Numbered from the stretch's first letter, positions 40,087 through 49,030 are shown. The stretch is 64,000 nt of DNA from Phycisphaerales bacterium (GCA_029245245.1 JAQWPT010000005.1:1-64000), one strand, 5' to 3'. Notes: generated from the letters alone by a model not told the origin. Numbers and translations: made by a program.

Positions 40087-40953
40087 ATGCATTGGATCCT
40101 GCTCGTCGTGTCGATGATTCTGACCCCCGGTGGTATGACCTCCCCTCTTACGCCTGCAGGCGAGAAGCCACCGGTGGTCACCATGTCCGTGGACAGTGGC
40201 CAGACCATCATGGCGCGGGGCGACACCAACTTCCTCCTGTGCACCCTGAGGATTCCCGATGGGTACCACATCTACTGGAGCAATCCCGGAGCCAGTGGTA
40301 CCGCCACCGAGATCGAGATCACGGCTCCCGCCGGCTACGAGGTCGATTCGATGCAATGGCCCCGCCCCGAGATCTTCAATGAACCCGAGGGCACGACCTA
40401 CGGCTACGAAGACCACGTGACATTCATCATTCCATTCCGTAATTCTGCGCAGTTCCCCGATCCTGGAGCGTTTCTCGTCTCGGCCCGTTGGCTGGCGTGC
40501 AAGAAGGCCTGCTTCATGGGAAGCGCCTCGAGCAGGATCGAGGTGAGCCTTGTGGATCATGTTGCTGTCGAGCCGTCGTTGGCGATGCGGGAGGCCGAGT
40601 CGCTGATCCCGGTTCCCATCAGTGAACGACCTTCCACCAGGGTTACGTTCGCCGGCGACCGGATGGTGATCTCAGGCCCGACCGATCCTGCGGGCGCACC
40701 GGGTTTCATTCCCGGGCACGTTCCCGGAGTCGTGCTCGGTGAACCGACCGTCCGTGCCGATGATGCTCGGTTCGAGATGGTGATCCCGGTCGATCTGGAG
40801 CCCGAGAACGCCCTGGGGGCGGTACGAGCCGTCCATGGCCTGTTGATCTTCGGGATGAATCCCCAGGACCCTTCGTACACCATTAGGATGCCCATTCTCC
40901 GCCCCACCCCACCCGATTCCGGGCCAGGGGGATCCGATGGTGGAGAGGATTGA
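40087..40953 (+). CDS. secreted DsbD alpha-domain-like protein
   Basis: A 288-residue protein. The first about 18 residues look like a signal peptide, although weak. Residues about 30-150 match the N-terminal immunoglobulin-like domain of DsbD-type thiol:disulfide interchange proteins: GYHIYWSNPGASGTATEIE, WPRPEIF, YGYEDHVTFIIPF and SARWLACKKACFMG. Cys138 and Cys142 (CKKAC) take the place of the redox pair. The transmembrane electron-transfer domain and C-terminal thioredoxin of DsbD are absent; instead about 130 residues of unrecognised beta-rich sequence follow. The gene overlaps the region upstream of the redoxin gene, so the two are one operon. Confidence 0.8.
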   Translation: MHWILLVVSMILTPGGMTSPLTPAGEKPPVVTMSVDSGQTIMARGDTNFLLCTLRIPDGYHIYWSNPGASGTATEIEITAPAGYEVDSMQWPRPEIFNEPEGTTYGYEDHVTFIIPFRNSAQFPDPGAFLVSARWLACKKACFMGSASSRIEVSLVDHVAVEPSLAMREAESLIPVPISERPSTRVTFAGDRMVISGPTDPAGAPGFIPGHVPGVVLGEPTVRADDARFEMVIPVDLEPENALGAVRAVHGLLIFGMNPQDPSYTIRMPILRPTPPDSGPGGSDGGED

Positions 40954-40975
40954 ACGAAGCAAAAGGAACATACCC

Positions 40976-41734
40976 ATGCAACATCGACTGACAACCCTGC
41001 TCGCAGGCTGCCTGCTGAGCAGCAGCGTGGCCCTGGCCCAGGAACCCGCGGAGGTTCCCGATCTGGCCCCGACCAAGGACACTCCGATGCCGTCCAAGGA
41101 GTCGGAGAAGGAGGCACCGGAGGCCAAGGTGGCCAAGGCCGTGGTTGGCAAGAAGGCCCCGGCATTCAGTCTCAAGGACACCAAGGGGAAGGTCCACAAT
41201 CTTTCCGATTACAGCGGCCAGTACGTGGTCATCGAGTGGTTCAACCCCGGCTGTCCGTACTGCCGTGGGATCTACAAGGAAGGCATCGTGCAGGACACGC
41301 GCAAGAAGATGCGGTCGGTCGACCCCGATGCCGTCTACCTGACCATCAACAGCACCGCCAACCAGCCCGAGGACTTCATCGTCACCCAGAGCGACTCGTT
41401 CCTCGCAGACCATGAGCAGAAGGACATCCCGGTACTGATGGACTACGACGGTACGGTCGGCCGACTCTACGAGGCCAAGACCACGCCCCACATGTACCTC
41501 ATCAATCCCGACGGGGTTCTGATCTACGCGGGAGCGTTCACCGATGACCGCAACTTCACCAAGGGCACCGAGTCGATGAACTATGTCGTCACCGCAGCTC
41601 GACAGGACACGTCCGGTGAACAGGTTGCTCCTGCCGAGGTGCGACCCTGGGGCTGTGGCGTGAAGTACGCCGACGGCGCTTCACGTCGCGGCGGCGGACG
41701 TCGCGGCGGCGGTAAGCCTCCCAAATCTCCCTGA
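40976..41734 (+). CDS. secreted redoxin (AhpC/TSA-type thioredoxin fold)
   Basis: A 252-residue exported protein. Its signal peptide (MQHRLTTLLAGCLLSSSVALAQ) is followed by an acidic linker. The thioredoxin fold has APAFSLKDTKGKVHNLSDY and the redox motif CPYC (Cys93, Cys96) in WFNPGCPYC, then TTPHMYLINPDG with the cis-proline. The C-terminal tail is Arg/Gly-rich (RRGGGRRGGGK). AAGGA lies nine bases before the ATG. It probably receives electrons from, or reduces, the DsbD-alpha-like protein encoded 22 bases upstream. Confidence 0.88.
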   Translation: MQHRLTTLLAGCLLSSSVALAQEPAEVPDLAPTKDTPMPSKESEKEAPEAKVAKAVVGKKAPAFSLKDTKGKVHNLSDYSGQYVVIEWFNPGCPYCRGIYKEGIVQDTRKKMRSVDPDAVYLTINSTANQPEDFIVTQSDSFLADHEQKDIPVLMDYDGTVGRLYEAKTTPHMYLINPDGVLIYAGAFTDDRNFTKGTESMNYVVTAARQDTSGEQVAPAEVRPWGCGVKYADGASRRGGGRRGGGKPPKSP

Positions 41735-41758
41735 CCTGATATCCATTCCAGAAACACA

Positions 41759-41785
41759 CGAGGCCCTCGCGATGCGGGGGCCTCG
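41759..41785. terminator. hairpin between convergent redoxin and dnaN genes
   Basis: CGAGGCCC and GGGCCTCG form an eight-base stem with an 11-base loop, lying between the two stops (41734 and 41812). T content on either flank is modest, so it may serve as a bidirectional terminator. Confidence 0.5.
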
Positions 41786-41811
41786 TTGCATTGGGTTCGT
41801 CGAGTCGTTGG

Positions 41812-42924
41812 TCAGGACAGGTTGACGGGCATGATCACGTAGGTGAACTCCTTGCCCATCCGAAGCACACCTGGCTTGTTTGGCGCCTTGAGCTCCAGGA
41901 TGACCTGTTCCTGGTCAATCACCTTCAGGGCATCGGAGATGTAGTTGGGGTTGAACCCGATCTCCAGTTCCTCGCCGGAATAGCCATCGATTCCCAGGTG
42001 GACTTCAGCTTCACCCATCTCCGGGGCGTGGCTGGTCAGCGTCAACTGGCTGTCCTGAAAGTGCAGCCGGACGCTTCGTGATTCTTCGTTGGTCAGCAGG
42101 GCAGCCTGCCGAACGGCGGTCCAGAGACTCTGGCGGTTGAAGGTGACCCGCTTGTCCTGGTCCTTGGGGATTACGTCTTCGAAGGGAGGGAACCGCCCTT
42201 CGACGAGGTTGCTGTTGAGAGTGGCCTGCCCGGAGGGGTCATCGACATGCACATGCACCTGGTGCTCGTCCATCGCAATGCGTACCACGGCGTCATCGTT
42301 GCGAAGGATCCGTCGCATGATCGAAAGCGCCTTGCTGGGAATGATGCAGCGAGCGTTTCCAGTGCCGGACGTGGTGGTGCCGGTGGCGACGGCGAGCCGT
42401 CGGCCGTCGGTTGCGACCATGCGCAGCATGGTTCCCTCCCGCTCCACGAGCACGCCGTTGATCGCATACCGGGAATGTTCATCGGCGGCGGCGAAGAGGC
42501 TTCGATTGATCAGTACGGTCAGCTCGCCGCCGGAGATTTCGCAGTCGACGGCATCCTGATCGAAGTCCCCCACGGGAGGGGCCTCGGAGGGGTCGAATCC
42601 ATAGATCTTGAAGATCGATTCCCCGCTGCGGATGAACATCGCCTGCTTCTCATTTTCCAGCATGACCGTCGGGTCCGGGCACTCGCGGATGATCTGGATG
42701 AGCTTGTCGGCGGGAATGAGGGTTTCCCCGGGTTCGTCCACCTGGACCTGTTCCATGACCAGTCGGAGCCCGCAGTCACCGTCGGTTGCGGCCAGGGTGA
42801 GTCGTCCATCCTCGGCGGTGAGCTTGATGCAGGTCAGCACCGGGTTGGGAGTTCGATTGGCAATAACACCCCCGATGATTCCGAGGGCTTCGGAGAGGGC
42901 TGACTGGTCACAAATCACCTTCAT
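41812..42924 (-). CDS. dnaN: DNA polymerase III subunit beta (sliding clamp)
   Basis: A 370-residue clamp, the normal length. It starts MKVICDQSALSEALGIIGGVI, shows the three-fold repeated clamp pattern (KLTAEDGRLTLAATDGD, MLRMVATDGRRLAVAT, VEGRFPPFEDVIPK) and ends VIMPVNLS, like the usual MPM(R/V)L terminus. The ATG at 42924 follows GAGGAA. A TACACT on minus at 42959-42964 is a candidate -10 with a 35-base leader. DnaA, recF and gyrB, the usual neighbours, are not adjacent here; dnaE and holA are elsewhere in the window. Confidence 0.97.
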   Translation of the reverse strand: MKVICDQSALSEALGIIGGVIANRTPNPVLTCIKLTAEDGRLTLAATDGDCGLRLVMEQVQVDEPGETLIPADKLIQIIRECPDPTVMLENEKQAMFIRSGESIFKIYGFDPSEAPPVGDFDQDAVDCEISGGELTVLINRSLFAAADEHSRYAINGVLVEREGTMLRMVATDGRRLAVATGTTTSGTGNARCIIPSKALSIMRRILRNDDAVVRIAMDEHQVHVHVDDPSGQATLNSNLVEGRFPPFEDVIPKDQDKRVTFNRQSLWTAVRQAALLTNEESRSVRLHFQDSQLTLTSHAPEMGEAEVHLGIDGYSGEELEIGFNPNYISDALKVIDQEQVILELKAPNKPGVLRMGKEFTYVIMPVNLS

Positions 42925-43248
42925 GGGCTTGGTTCCTCTTCCTGATTCGAGATGGCAAAGTGTACCAAGGGGGGTCGCGGAAGGTGTCAGGCCTCCTTGG
43001 TTCGAGTGGACGAGTGGGGGGGGGATTTCCATCGATCATCATTTGCCAGATCCATGCCGTGTTCCATCGAATCAGGTGCGTTCTGCTGTTGCTGCGGCGG
43101 GGAGGGCATGGGATACTGCCCAATCCACGCGGATCGGGAGTTCCAGTCAAACGAAGCGATCTCACCCCTTGCAAGGTGGGAAGACAGCATCGAACGGACC
43201 TCCGGGTGGTTCGCGTGTTGTTCGATCACCCACTGGAGAGGAGCTCCC
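42925..43248. other. intergenic region between divergent dnaN and transketolase
   Basis: This 324-base stretch has no supported gene. On minus it holds the dnaN leader (TACACT at 42959-42964, GAGGAA next to the ATG). On plus it holds a candidate transketolase promoter at 43089-43117, a poly-G run (43016-43023) and the ribosome binding site GGAGAGGAG. The long leader after the promoter (about 125 bases) contains no riboswitch that I recognise. Confidence 0.6.
43089..43117 (+). promoter_or_regulatory. candidate sigma-70-type promoter of transketolase
   Basis: TTGCTG (43089-43094), a 17-base spacer and GATACT (43112-43117). The spacing is optimal and both hexamers match in four or more positions. 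It would give a leader of about 125 bases ending in GGAGAGGAG before ATG 43249. Confidence 0.5.
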
Positions 43249-45207
43249 ATGTCGTTTGAAGCAGCCGTGCATTCCAAGGCCATTCGCCTCGACACCCTGT
43301 CCCTCCAGATGTGCGCCGAAGCCGGTAGCGGGCATCCCACCACCGCGATGAGCCTTGGCCAGATCGCCACCGTGCTCATGTACCACTCGATGCGCTGGGT
43401 TCCCGAGGATCCCGGCTATCCGACATCGGATCGCCTGGTCCTTTCCGCGGGACATGCGGTTCCCATCGTGTACGCGGCATTCGCCGATCTCGGCGCCCAC
43501 GTCGGTGTCGATGGTGAACGCCGTCCTGCGACGATCGGCGACCTCGGGGAGTTCCGAGGCACGGATTCACCGTTGGACGGCCACCCCAATCCCAAGGAGG
43601 GATTTCCCTTCTTCGATGCCGCGACCGGTTCGCTCGGCCAGGGGTTGTCTGCGGCGGCGGGTCTTGGACTTGCAGCACGCCTCGACGGGCTCGACCAGCG
43701 GATCTACTGCATCATCGGTGATGGCGAATCCCGGGAGGGGCAGATCACCGAAGCACTGGACTTCATCATTGATCAGGGCTTGACGAACGTCCTGCCCATC
43801 TTCAACTGCAACGCCTACGGTCAGGCGGGATCCGTCAGCGATCAGCAGGGGCCGGATCGAATTCGCGCCCGGCTGGAAGCCACGGGCTACCACGTCATCG
43901 ACATCGACGGGCATGATCCCGCGGCCATCAAGGCTGCGTTCGACGCCTTCATCGAGGGCGAACATGGCGCGATGGCCATCGTGGCCCGCACCACCAAGGG
44001 GTGGGGAGCCTCATCCATCCAGGGTGATGGTTGGCACGGAAAGCCTCCCGTTGGTGAAGCGCTTGAGCAGTGCATCGAGGAGCTCAATGCCACGGGCGCT
44101 TCCTTGATCGGCTCGATGGAAGGCGCCGACCTGTCAATCTATCCACCCTCGATCGAGTCGCGCCCCGCACCGACTCGCCGGGACTGTCGCAGTTTCTCCG
44201 AGGCGTTGAAGGCCTTTGAACTCGAGCACGTGCTTGATGCCGGTGCCTTCGCGACCCGCCGGGCCTACGGCGTTGCGTTGCGTGAGCTCGGACATGCGAA
44301 CACGAGCGTGTGCTCACTGGACGCGGACGTCTGCAACTCGACCTTCGCCCAGTGGTTCCGTGATGATCACGAACTGGCCGATCGCTTCGTCGAGTGCAAG
44401 ATCGCCGAGCAGAACATGGTCAGCGTCGGACTGGGCATGGCTGCGGCCGGCAAGATCCCCTTCTGCTCGACGTTCGCGAAGTTCCTGACTCGTGCCTATG
44501 ACCAGGTTGAGATGGCGATGAACTCGGGCGCGAACATGAAGTTCGTCGGATCACATTCGGGCATTTCCCTCGCCGCCGACGGTCCGAGCCAGATGTCGCT
44601 TCCGGACGTGGCCTGGTTCCGCAGTCTCGGCAGCATCACGGATCACCATGGTGCTCCGGGCTGTTACGTGCTGCAGCCTGCCGACGGGTACGCTGCCTAC
44701 GGGCTGACCCTGGCCATGGCCGAGCACGAAGGCATGTGCTACATGCGGACCCATCGCCCCGACGTGGAGTTCCTCTACGACGAGAACACGAAGTTCGAGC
44801 TCGGAGGCATGGAAGTGCTTACTGAGGGACGCGACCTGCTGATCGTGAGCGCCGGCTACATGGTGCATGAATGCAACAAGGCACTGGATGACCTGGACAA
44901 GCTTGGAATCGACGCCTCCCTGGCTGACCTCTACTCGCTCCCCTTCGAGGAGGATCGCCTCCTGGATCTGGCCAACGAGAACGGCGGCATGGTGCTGGTG
45001 GTGGAGGACAACTACGGCGGCGGACTCTTCTCGGCTGTGGCCGAGGCCTGTGCCCGCAGTGGCGATGCATTCACGATCGAGCACCTCTACGTCAACAGGA
45101 TTCCCAAGTCGGCTCGTGGTGAGCGGGAGATTCTCGAGCAGTGTGGATTGCATCACCAGCAGATCACTCGGCAGGCCGCTCGCATTCTCGGGCTCGTGAC
45201 GGCCTGA
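43249..45207 (+). CDS. tkt: transketolase
   Basis: A 652-residue thiamine-diphosphate enzyme of the pentose phosphate pathway. The N-terminal domain has KAIRLDTLSLQMCAEAGSGHPTTAMS (split: DTLSLQMCAEAGSGHP) and GSLGQGLSAAAGLGLAA; the ThDP motif is GDGESREGQITEALDF (with NCNAYGQ in place of the usual NDN). The pyrimidine-binding half starts AFATRRAYGVALRELG and has ECKIAEQNMVSVGLGMAAAGK (split: CKIAEQNMVSVGLGMA). The C-terminal domain follows. The order is that of full-length transketolase, not of split subunits or DXS. The ATG at 43249 follows GGAGAGGAG. Confidence 0.93.
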   Translation: MSFEAAVHSKAIRLDTLSLQMCAEAGSGHPTTAMSLGQIATVLMYHSMRWVPEDPGYPTSDRLVLSAGHAVPIVYAAFADLGAHVGVDGERRPATIGDLGEFRGTDSPLDGHPNPKEGFPFFDAATGSLGQGLSAAAGLGLAARLDGLDQRIYCIIGDGESREGQITEALDFIIDQGLTNVLPIFNCNAYGQAGSVSDQQGPDRIRARLEATGYHVIDIDGHDPAAIKAAFDAFIEGEHGAMAIVARTTKGWGASSIQGDGWHGKPPVGEALEQCIEELNATGASLIGSMEGADLSIYPPSIESRPAPTRRDCRSFSEALKAFELEHVLDAGAFATRRAYGVALRELGHANTSVCSLDADVCNSTFAQWFRDDHELADRFVECKIAEQNMVSVGLGMAAAGKIPFCSTFAKFLTRAYDQVEMAMNSGANMKFVGSHSGISLAADGPSQMSLPDVAWFRSLGSITDHHGAPGCYVLQPADGYAAYGLTLAMAEHEGMCYMRTHRPDVEFLYDENTKFELGGMEVLTEGRDLLIVSAGYMVHECNKALDDLDKLGIDASLADLYSLPFEEDRLLDLANENGGMVLVVEDNYGGGLFSAVAEACARSGDAFTIEHLYVNRIPKSARGEREILEQCGLHHQQITRQAARILGLVTA

Positions 45208-45298
45208 GCAAGGTGCTGGTCCAACTGCAGTACGCTCTTGGATCCAGTCGATGTCAGTGGTGCCTGTTTCGAGTGGAACCTGGAGCACTGCTGACGTG

Positions 45299-46312
45299 AT
45301 GCCACCGCGAATGATCCTTCCCTGCCTGGCCGTTGCCGCCCTTCTTTCGGGTTGTGACTGGTTTCGGGGATCACCCACGGTTCGGGAGCCCATCCAGACC
45401 GGTCCATCCCAGGTGGACCTGGTGGCTCAGCAGGAGCAACTGGTCGAGGCCACCTCACTGTCCGATCACGGTGACTACGACTCGGCCCTGGTGGTCCTGC
45501 ACGGCATCCTCGAAGATGACCCGACCTCGACCCCGGCCTACCTCGGCATCGGTGGCATCTACCTTCAGAAGAAGGACTATCGGCGGGCGGAACCGGCATT
45601 TTCCCGCGCGGCGAAACTCGAGCCACGCAACTACGACGCGCAGTTCGGGCACGCCGTCGCCCTGCAGATGCTCGGGAGACTGCTCGAAGCGGTCAAGGCG
45701 TACCACCGCGCGTTGACGATCGAGCCCGAGTCACCGGAGGCAAACCGGAACCTGGCCACCACCTACCTTCAGCTTGACGAGCCCAACCATGCGATCGTCT
45801 TCGCGGAGAAGGCCGTCGAGGTCGATCCAGACGACGGTGTCGCCTGGGTGAACCTCGGAGCCGCATACGAAAGTACCGAGCGATGGGGTGACGCGGCCGA
45901 GGCATACGTCGCCGCATCCGAGCGGATGGAGCCGACTCCGGAATTGATGACGAACCTGATGAACATGCTTGTCCGGCAGAAGCGATACCGGGAAGTCGTG
46001 AACATTGCCGACACGATTCAGAAACTGCAGGCCGATGCGCACGCGATGGAGCGCAAGGGCTGGGCGATGTTCCGCCTTGGCGAGTATGAGGCCTCGGACC
46101 GGGCGTACCGCGAGGCGGTCGCCATCGATGCCGGTCAGTGGCGGGCTCTCAATGGCATCGGTGTCACCGCGCTGAATCGATGGCTGCTCAGCGATCGGAC
46201 GGATACCGGTTCATGGGAGGATGCCCAGGCGGCCTTCCGGGCCTCGCTGCTGATCAACCGGGAACAGGACAAGGTACTTCGCCTCATGCTCGACTACGGC
46301 ATGTCGCGCTGA
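45299..46312 (+). CDS. TPR-repeat lipoprotein
   Basis: A 337-residue protein with a lipoprotein signal (MILPCLAVAALLSGC within residues 5-19). From about residue 45 there are seven or more TPR-type helical pairs: ALVVLHGILEDDPTSTPAYLG, AEPAFSRAAKLEPRNYDAQFG, AVKAYHRALTIEPESPEANR, AIVFAEKAVEVDPDDGVAWV and others (each quoted in part). It is probably an outer-membrane or periplasmic scaffold like PilF/YfgC-associated TPR proteins, but its partner is unknown. Alternative ATG four codons in. It follows the transketolase by 91 bases and precedes queF by 41. Confidence 0.82.
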   Translation: MPPRMILPCLAVAALLSGCDWFRGSPTVREPIQTGPSQVDLVAQQEQLVEATSLSDHGDYDSALVVLHGILEDDPTSTPAYLGIGGIYLQKKDYRRAEPAFSRAAKLEPRNYDAQFGHAVALQMLGRLLEAVKAYHRALTIEPESPEANRNLATTYLQLDEPNHAIVFAEKAVEVDPDDGVAWVNLGAAYESTERWGDAAEAYVAASERMEPTPELMTNLMNMLVRQKRYREVVNIADTIQKLQADAHAMERKGWAMFRLGEYEASDRAYREAVAIDAGQWRALNGIGVTALNRWLLSDRTDTGSWEDAQAAFRASLLINREQDKVLRLMLDYGMSR

Positions 46313-46340
46313 GGTGCCAGCCGGGGTTCCCGAGATCCGA

Positions 46341-46346
46341 TACCCT
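46341..46346 (+). promoter_or_regulatory. queF: candidate -10 element (TACCCT) of leaderless queF promoter
   Basis: TACCCT ends seven bases before the queF ATG, and no Shine-Dalgarno is present. Confidence 0.4.
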
Positions 46347-46353
46347 TTCCCGA

Positions 46354-46722
46354 ATGCCAGACGCAGCACTGCTTGAAACCTTTCCGACTCCGGCTGAATC
46401 TCCCCTGCTCATCGAGCATTGCAACGAGGAGTTCACCTCGGTCTGTCCCGTCACGGGGCATCCCGACTTCGGAACGGTCCTGGTCCGCTTCCAGCCCGGG
46501 CCGACCTGCGTGGAACTCAAGAGCCTCAAGTTGTACTTCCAGTCGTTTCGCAACGAGGGGATCTACTACGAGGCGGTGACCAATCGCATGCGTGATGACC
46601 TCGTCGCCTGCATGAAACCAGCCTGGTTGCAGGTGATCACCAATTGGAAGGGCCGGGGTGGAATCCGTTCGAGGATCATCGCCGACCATGGTGATGTTCC
46701 CGGGTGCTGGCTTCGTGGCTGA
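46354..46722 (+). CDS. queF: 7-cyano-7-deazaguanine reductase (preQ0 reductase), unimodular
   Basis: Reduces preQ0 to preQ1 with NADPH in queuosine synthesis. The 122-residue, single-domain form. The catalytic Cys31 and Asp38 lie in TSVCPVTGHPDFG, and the NADPH motif is ELKSLKLYFQSFRNEG (Glu54-). The usual ESKS is ELKS here. It ends with a basic segment (WKGRGGIRSRI). QueC, QueD, QueE, Tgt and QueA are not in the window. The end overlaps the start of rdgB. Confidence 0.93.
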   Translation: MPDAALLETFPTPAESPLLIEHCNEEFTSVCPVTGHPDFGTVLVRFQPGPTCVELKSLKLYFQSFRNEGIYYEAVTNRMRDDLVACMKPAWLQVITNWKGRGGIRSRIIADHGDVPGCWLRG

Positions 46723-47368
46723 ACCCGACATCGGATCCCCGCGCATCCTGCTGGCGACCTCGAATTCCCACAAGCTCGAGGAGGTTCGGGCGGTGCTCGA
46801 GCCGATGGGGTTTGACGTCATCGGTCTCGATGATGTGCCGGGTTCGCACCCGGAGCCCGTCGAGGATGCCGATACGTTCGAAGGAAATTCCCGGTTGAAG
46901 GCGATCGGGTATGCCCAGTCCACCTCCATGCGATGCCTTGCCGACGACTCCGGGCTCGAGGTCGACGCACTGGATGGTGCGCCGGGCGTGCACTCGGCCC
47001 GGTACGCCGGCATCGGGGACGATCGCCCACAGCGTGATGATGCCAACAACGAGAAACTTCTCGGAGCTCTGGATGTGGTGCCAGACGCTCGCCGAACGGC
47101 TCGCTTCGTCTGCTGCATGTGCCTGGCCGATCCCGACGGTTCGATCATGGCCGAGACCCGGGGCACGTTCGAGGGACTCATTACCCGTGAACCCCGGGGT
47201 GACAACGGGTTCGGCTACGACCCCCTGCTCTTCCTGCCTGATGTCGGCTGTACGTCCGCGGAGTTGTCGCCGGATGAGAAGAACGCCCGCTCCCACCGTG
47301 GTTCGGCGACACGATTGATGGCGAGTGAACTCATTCGCCTCGGTGGCGATGAATCCTCAGGAGCATGA
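46688..47368 (+). CDS. rdgB: non-canonical purine NTP pyrophosphatase (RdgB/HAM1)
   Basis: Hydrolyses dITP, ITP and XTP to keep them out of DNA. The Ham1 motifs are LLATSNSHKLEEVRAVL, ADTFEGNSRLKAIGYA (Glu for metal), LADDSGLEVDALDGAPGVHSARYAG (split: LADDSGLEVDALDGAPGVHS), and GFGYDPLLFLPD. The start is uncertain: ATG 46688, ATG 46694 or GTG 46715, the last overlapping the queF stop by eight bases and giving 217 residues, nearer the family length. The last 38 bases overlap the 3' end of the convergent phosphoesterase gene. Confidence 0.93.
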   Translation: MVMFPGAGFVAEPDIGSPRILLATSNSHKLEEVRAVLEPMGFDVIGLDDVPGSHPEPVEDADTFEGNSRLKAIGYAQSTSMRCLADDSGLEVDALDGAPGVHSARYAGIGDDRPQRDDANNEKLLGALDVVPDARRTARFVCCMCLADPDGSIMAETRGTFEGLITREPRGDNGFGYDPLLFLPDVGCTSAELSPDEKNARSHRGSATRLMASELIRLGGDESSGA

Positions 47369-48182
47369 CTTCCGCGGGGCAGTTCATCCGAAGCGGAAAC
47401 AGGTCGCCGGCCCCGACGGTGACGTACAGGCGGCTTCGACCCTTTTCATAGAGTCCGGCGCTGCGACGATGCCTCATGGCAAGGGCCAGGTTGGCGTTCG
47501 GTCGATTCTTGTGTGCGATCTGGCCCCCATGGGTGTGCCCCGCCAGGGTGAGCGGTATTCCCAGACGGGCGGCCTGATCGAAGGCCTTCGGGTTGTGCGA
47601 CAGCAGCAGGTCGATGCGCCCCGACATCGCCGCTTCGCTCACACGGTCATGACAGGCACTTGGCGTCCGGGCCCATTCGATCCCGCCGACACGCAGCGTT
47701 CGCGCCCCGTCACGGGATGTCGAAACGGAGTTCCTGAGCACGGTGATGCCGGCCGCTTCCGCCTGGGCGGCGACGGAGGCGGGGTCATCAAGTTCGTCAT
47801 GGTTGCCAAGCACGAGAAAGTTGCCAAGCGGTGGGTTGATGGCGCTGCTCGCCTGGAAGAACGAGGAGAGGTCCATGCAGTCCAGGTCGACGACATCGCC
47901 GGTGTTGCACACCACGTCGGGCTGCAGTGCTCCCAGGCGTTCGATGACCCGGGTGGCATCGTCGACCGTCATCAGGTCTCCGATGTGCAGGTCGCTGACA
48001 TGTGCGACCCGGAGCCCCTCCAGTTCCTCGGGCCATCCCGGAACATGGATCTGGAGGTCACGCAGTTCGACACCCTCGGTGCGACGTCGCTGGAGCAGGC
48101 GGCCGCCGCTGAGCCTGTTCGGGCCCCAGGTCAGGAAGAGGTGCCTGAGTTTGGCGCGATGGTATTGAAAGCTGTGAGACAT
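47331..48182 (-). CDS. metallophosphoesterase (YkuE/YaeI-like)
   Basis: A 283-residue calcineurin-like phosphoesterase. The metal ligands are in VAHVSDLHIGDLM (DLH), NTGDVVDLDC, LGNHDELDD and LAGHTHGGQIA, the order of the YkuE/LpxH-like group. The N-terminal about 45 residues are basic (RAKLRHLF..., RLLQRRRTEG) without a clear membrane helix. The substrate is unknown; relatives act on lipid pyrophosphates or phosphodiesters. Its 3' end overlaps rdgB antisense by 38 bases, and it follows the beta-barrel gene's stop by 23 bases. Confidence 0.88.
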   Translation of the reverse strand: MSHSFQYHRAKLRHLFLTWGPNRLSGGRLLQRRRTEGVELRDLQIHVPGWPEELEGLRVAHVSDLHIGDLMTVDDATRVIERLGALQPDVVCNTGDVVDLDCMDLSSFFQASSAINPPLGNFLVLGNHDELDDPASVAAQAEAAGITVLRNSVSTSRDGARTLRVGGIEWARTPSACHDRVSEAAMSGRIDLLLSHNPKAFDQAARLGIPLTLAGHTHGGQIAHKNRPNANLALAMRHRRSAGLYEKGRSRLYVTVGAGDLFPLRMNCPAEVMLLRIHRHRGE

Positions 48183-48205
48183 CCGATGGTCCGCGTGTCC
48201 GGTTC

Positions 48206-49030
48206 TCAGAAGTCGATCGTGGCGCCGACGTAGAGACCCTGGAGGCTCGGGTTGGCTTCGTACTGGTCGTTGGAGATGTTCAGTTCCAGCAGGCGATAGC
48301 CGAAGAGGATCGCGATGTTCTCCGTGAAGAAGAAGCGGAGATCGGCCCGGACCTGCCACATTGTTCCCCCATCGTGGCCGAGGGTTGCCCCGGCGCTGCC
48401 GCTGGCGCGGAACTCGATGTGATGCAGCCAGGACAGGCGGTCCATGGTGTCCATTCGAAGCAGCCCCTGGATGCCTCCATAGAGGGAGGCGTACTCGCCC
48501 TTGGATTCCGTGGCATGGCCGCCGAAGTCGAGGGTCTGCTTCATGTCGGTGTAGAGGCCGCCGATGTGGCCACCGAAGGTCAGGAACAGGGGGATGTTGG
48601 CGTTGGGCTCGCCGATGAGATCCAGCGGGTTCCACTGGCCCTCGATGGCGATGTTGGTCATGTCGAACGAGGAGGAAAAGTCTTCACCTGCGTTGTAGTT
48701 GAGTCCCGCCCAGGTTCCGTTTCCTCCGAAGCGACCATTTCCGGAAGTGCTGAAGTTCGTTCCCATCAGCCAGATGCCCCAGTCGTCTCGTCCGACGCGG
48801 AACTCGCCGCGGAAGGAGGGCTCCAGGTCATCCATGGCCAGTTGATCGCTGTTGTCCAGGCTGCCGCCACCCCACGAGGAATCACCACGGAGTCGGACCA
48901 GCCACACTCCGGGAGTAATGGAGAAGGTCAACGGTGCCGCGGCCTGCTGGGCGACTGCTTCGGCGGTGGGTTGTCCATCGTCGGCGTATCCCGGTACCAC
49001 GAGGGCCAGTGCAAGAGCCAGTGATTGCAT
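48206..49030 (-). CDS. outer-membrane beta-barrel protein of unknown function
   Basis: A 274-residue exported protein. A short signal (MQSLALALALVVPGYA) is followed by an Ala-rich linker and then alternating hydrophobic/polar strands (ITPGVWLVRLRGDSSW, FRGEFRVGRDDWGIWLMGT, RADLRFFFTENIAILFGYRLLEL). It ends in GLYVGATIDF with a C-terminal Phe, the beta-barrel assembly signal. About ten to twelve strands are plausible, similar to OmpW/OmpX-style barrels, but no family is claimed. It is co-directional with purM (stop 49051 upstream). Confidence 0.72.
   Translation of the reverse strand: MQSLALALALVVPGYADDGQPTAEAVAQQAAAPLTFSITPGVWLVRLRGDSSWGGGSLDNSDQLAMDDLEPSFRGEFRVGRDDWGIWLMGTNFSTSGNGRFGGNGTWAGLNYNAGEDFSSSFDMTNIAIEGQWNPLDLIGEPNANIPLFLTFGGHIGGLYTDMKQTLDFGGHATESKGEYASLYGGIQGLLRMDTMDRLSWLHHIEFRASGSAGATLGHDGGTMWQVRADLRFFFTENIAILFGYRLLELNISNDQYEANPSLQGLYVGATIDF

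Noticed and set aside
42925..43248. TPP riboswitch or other structured leader before transketolase
   Set aside because: The leader lacks the conserved CTGAGA and ACCTGATCTGG-type elements of the TPP riboswitch.
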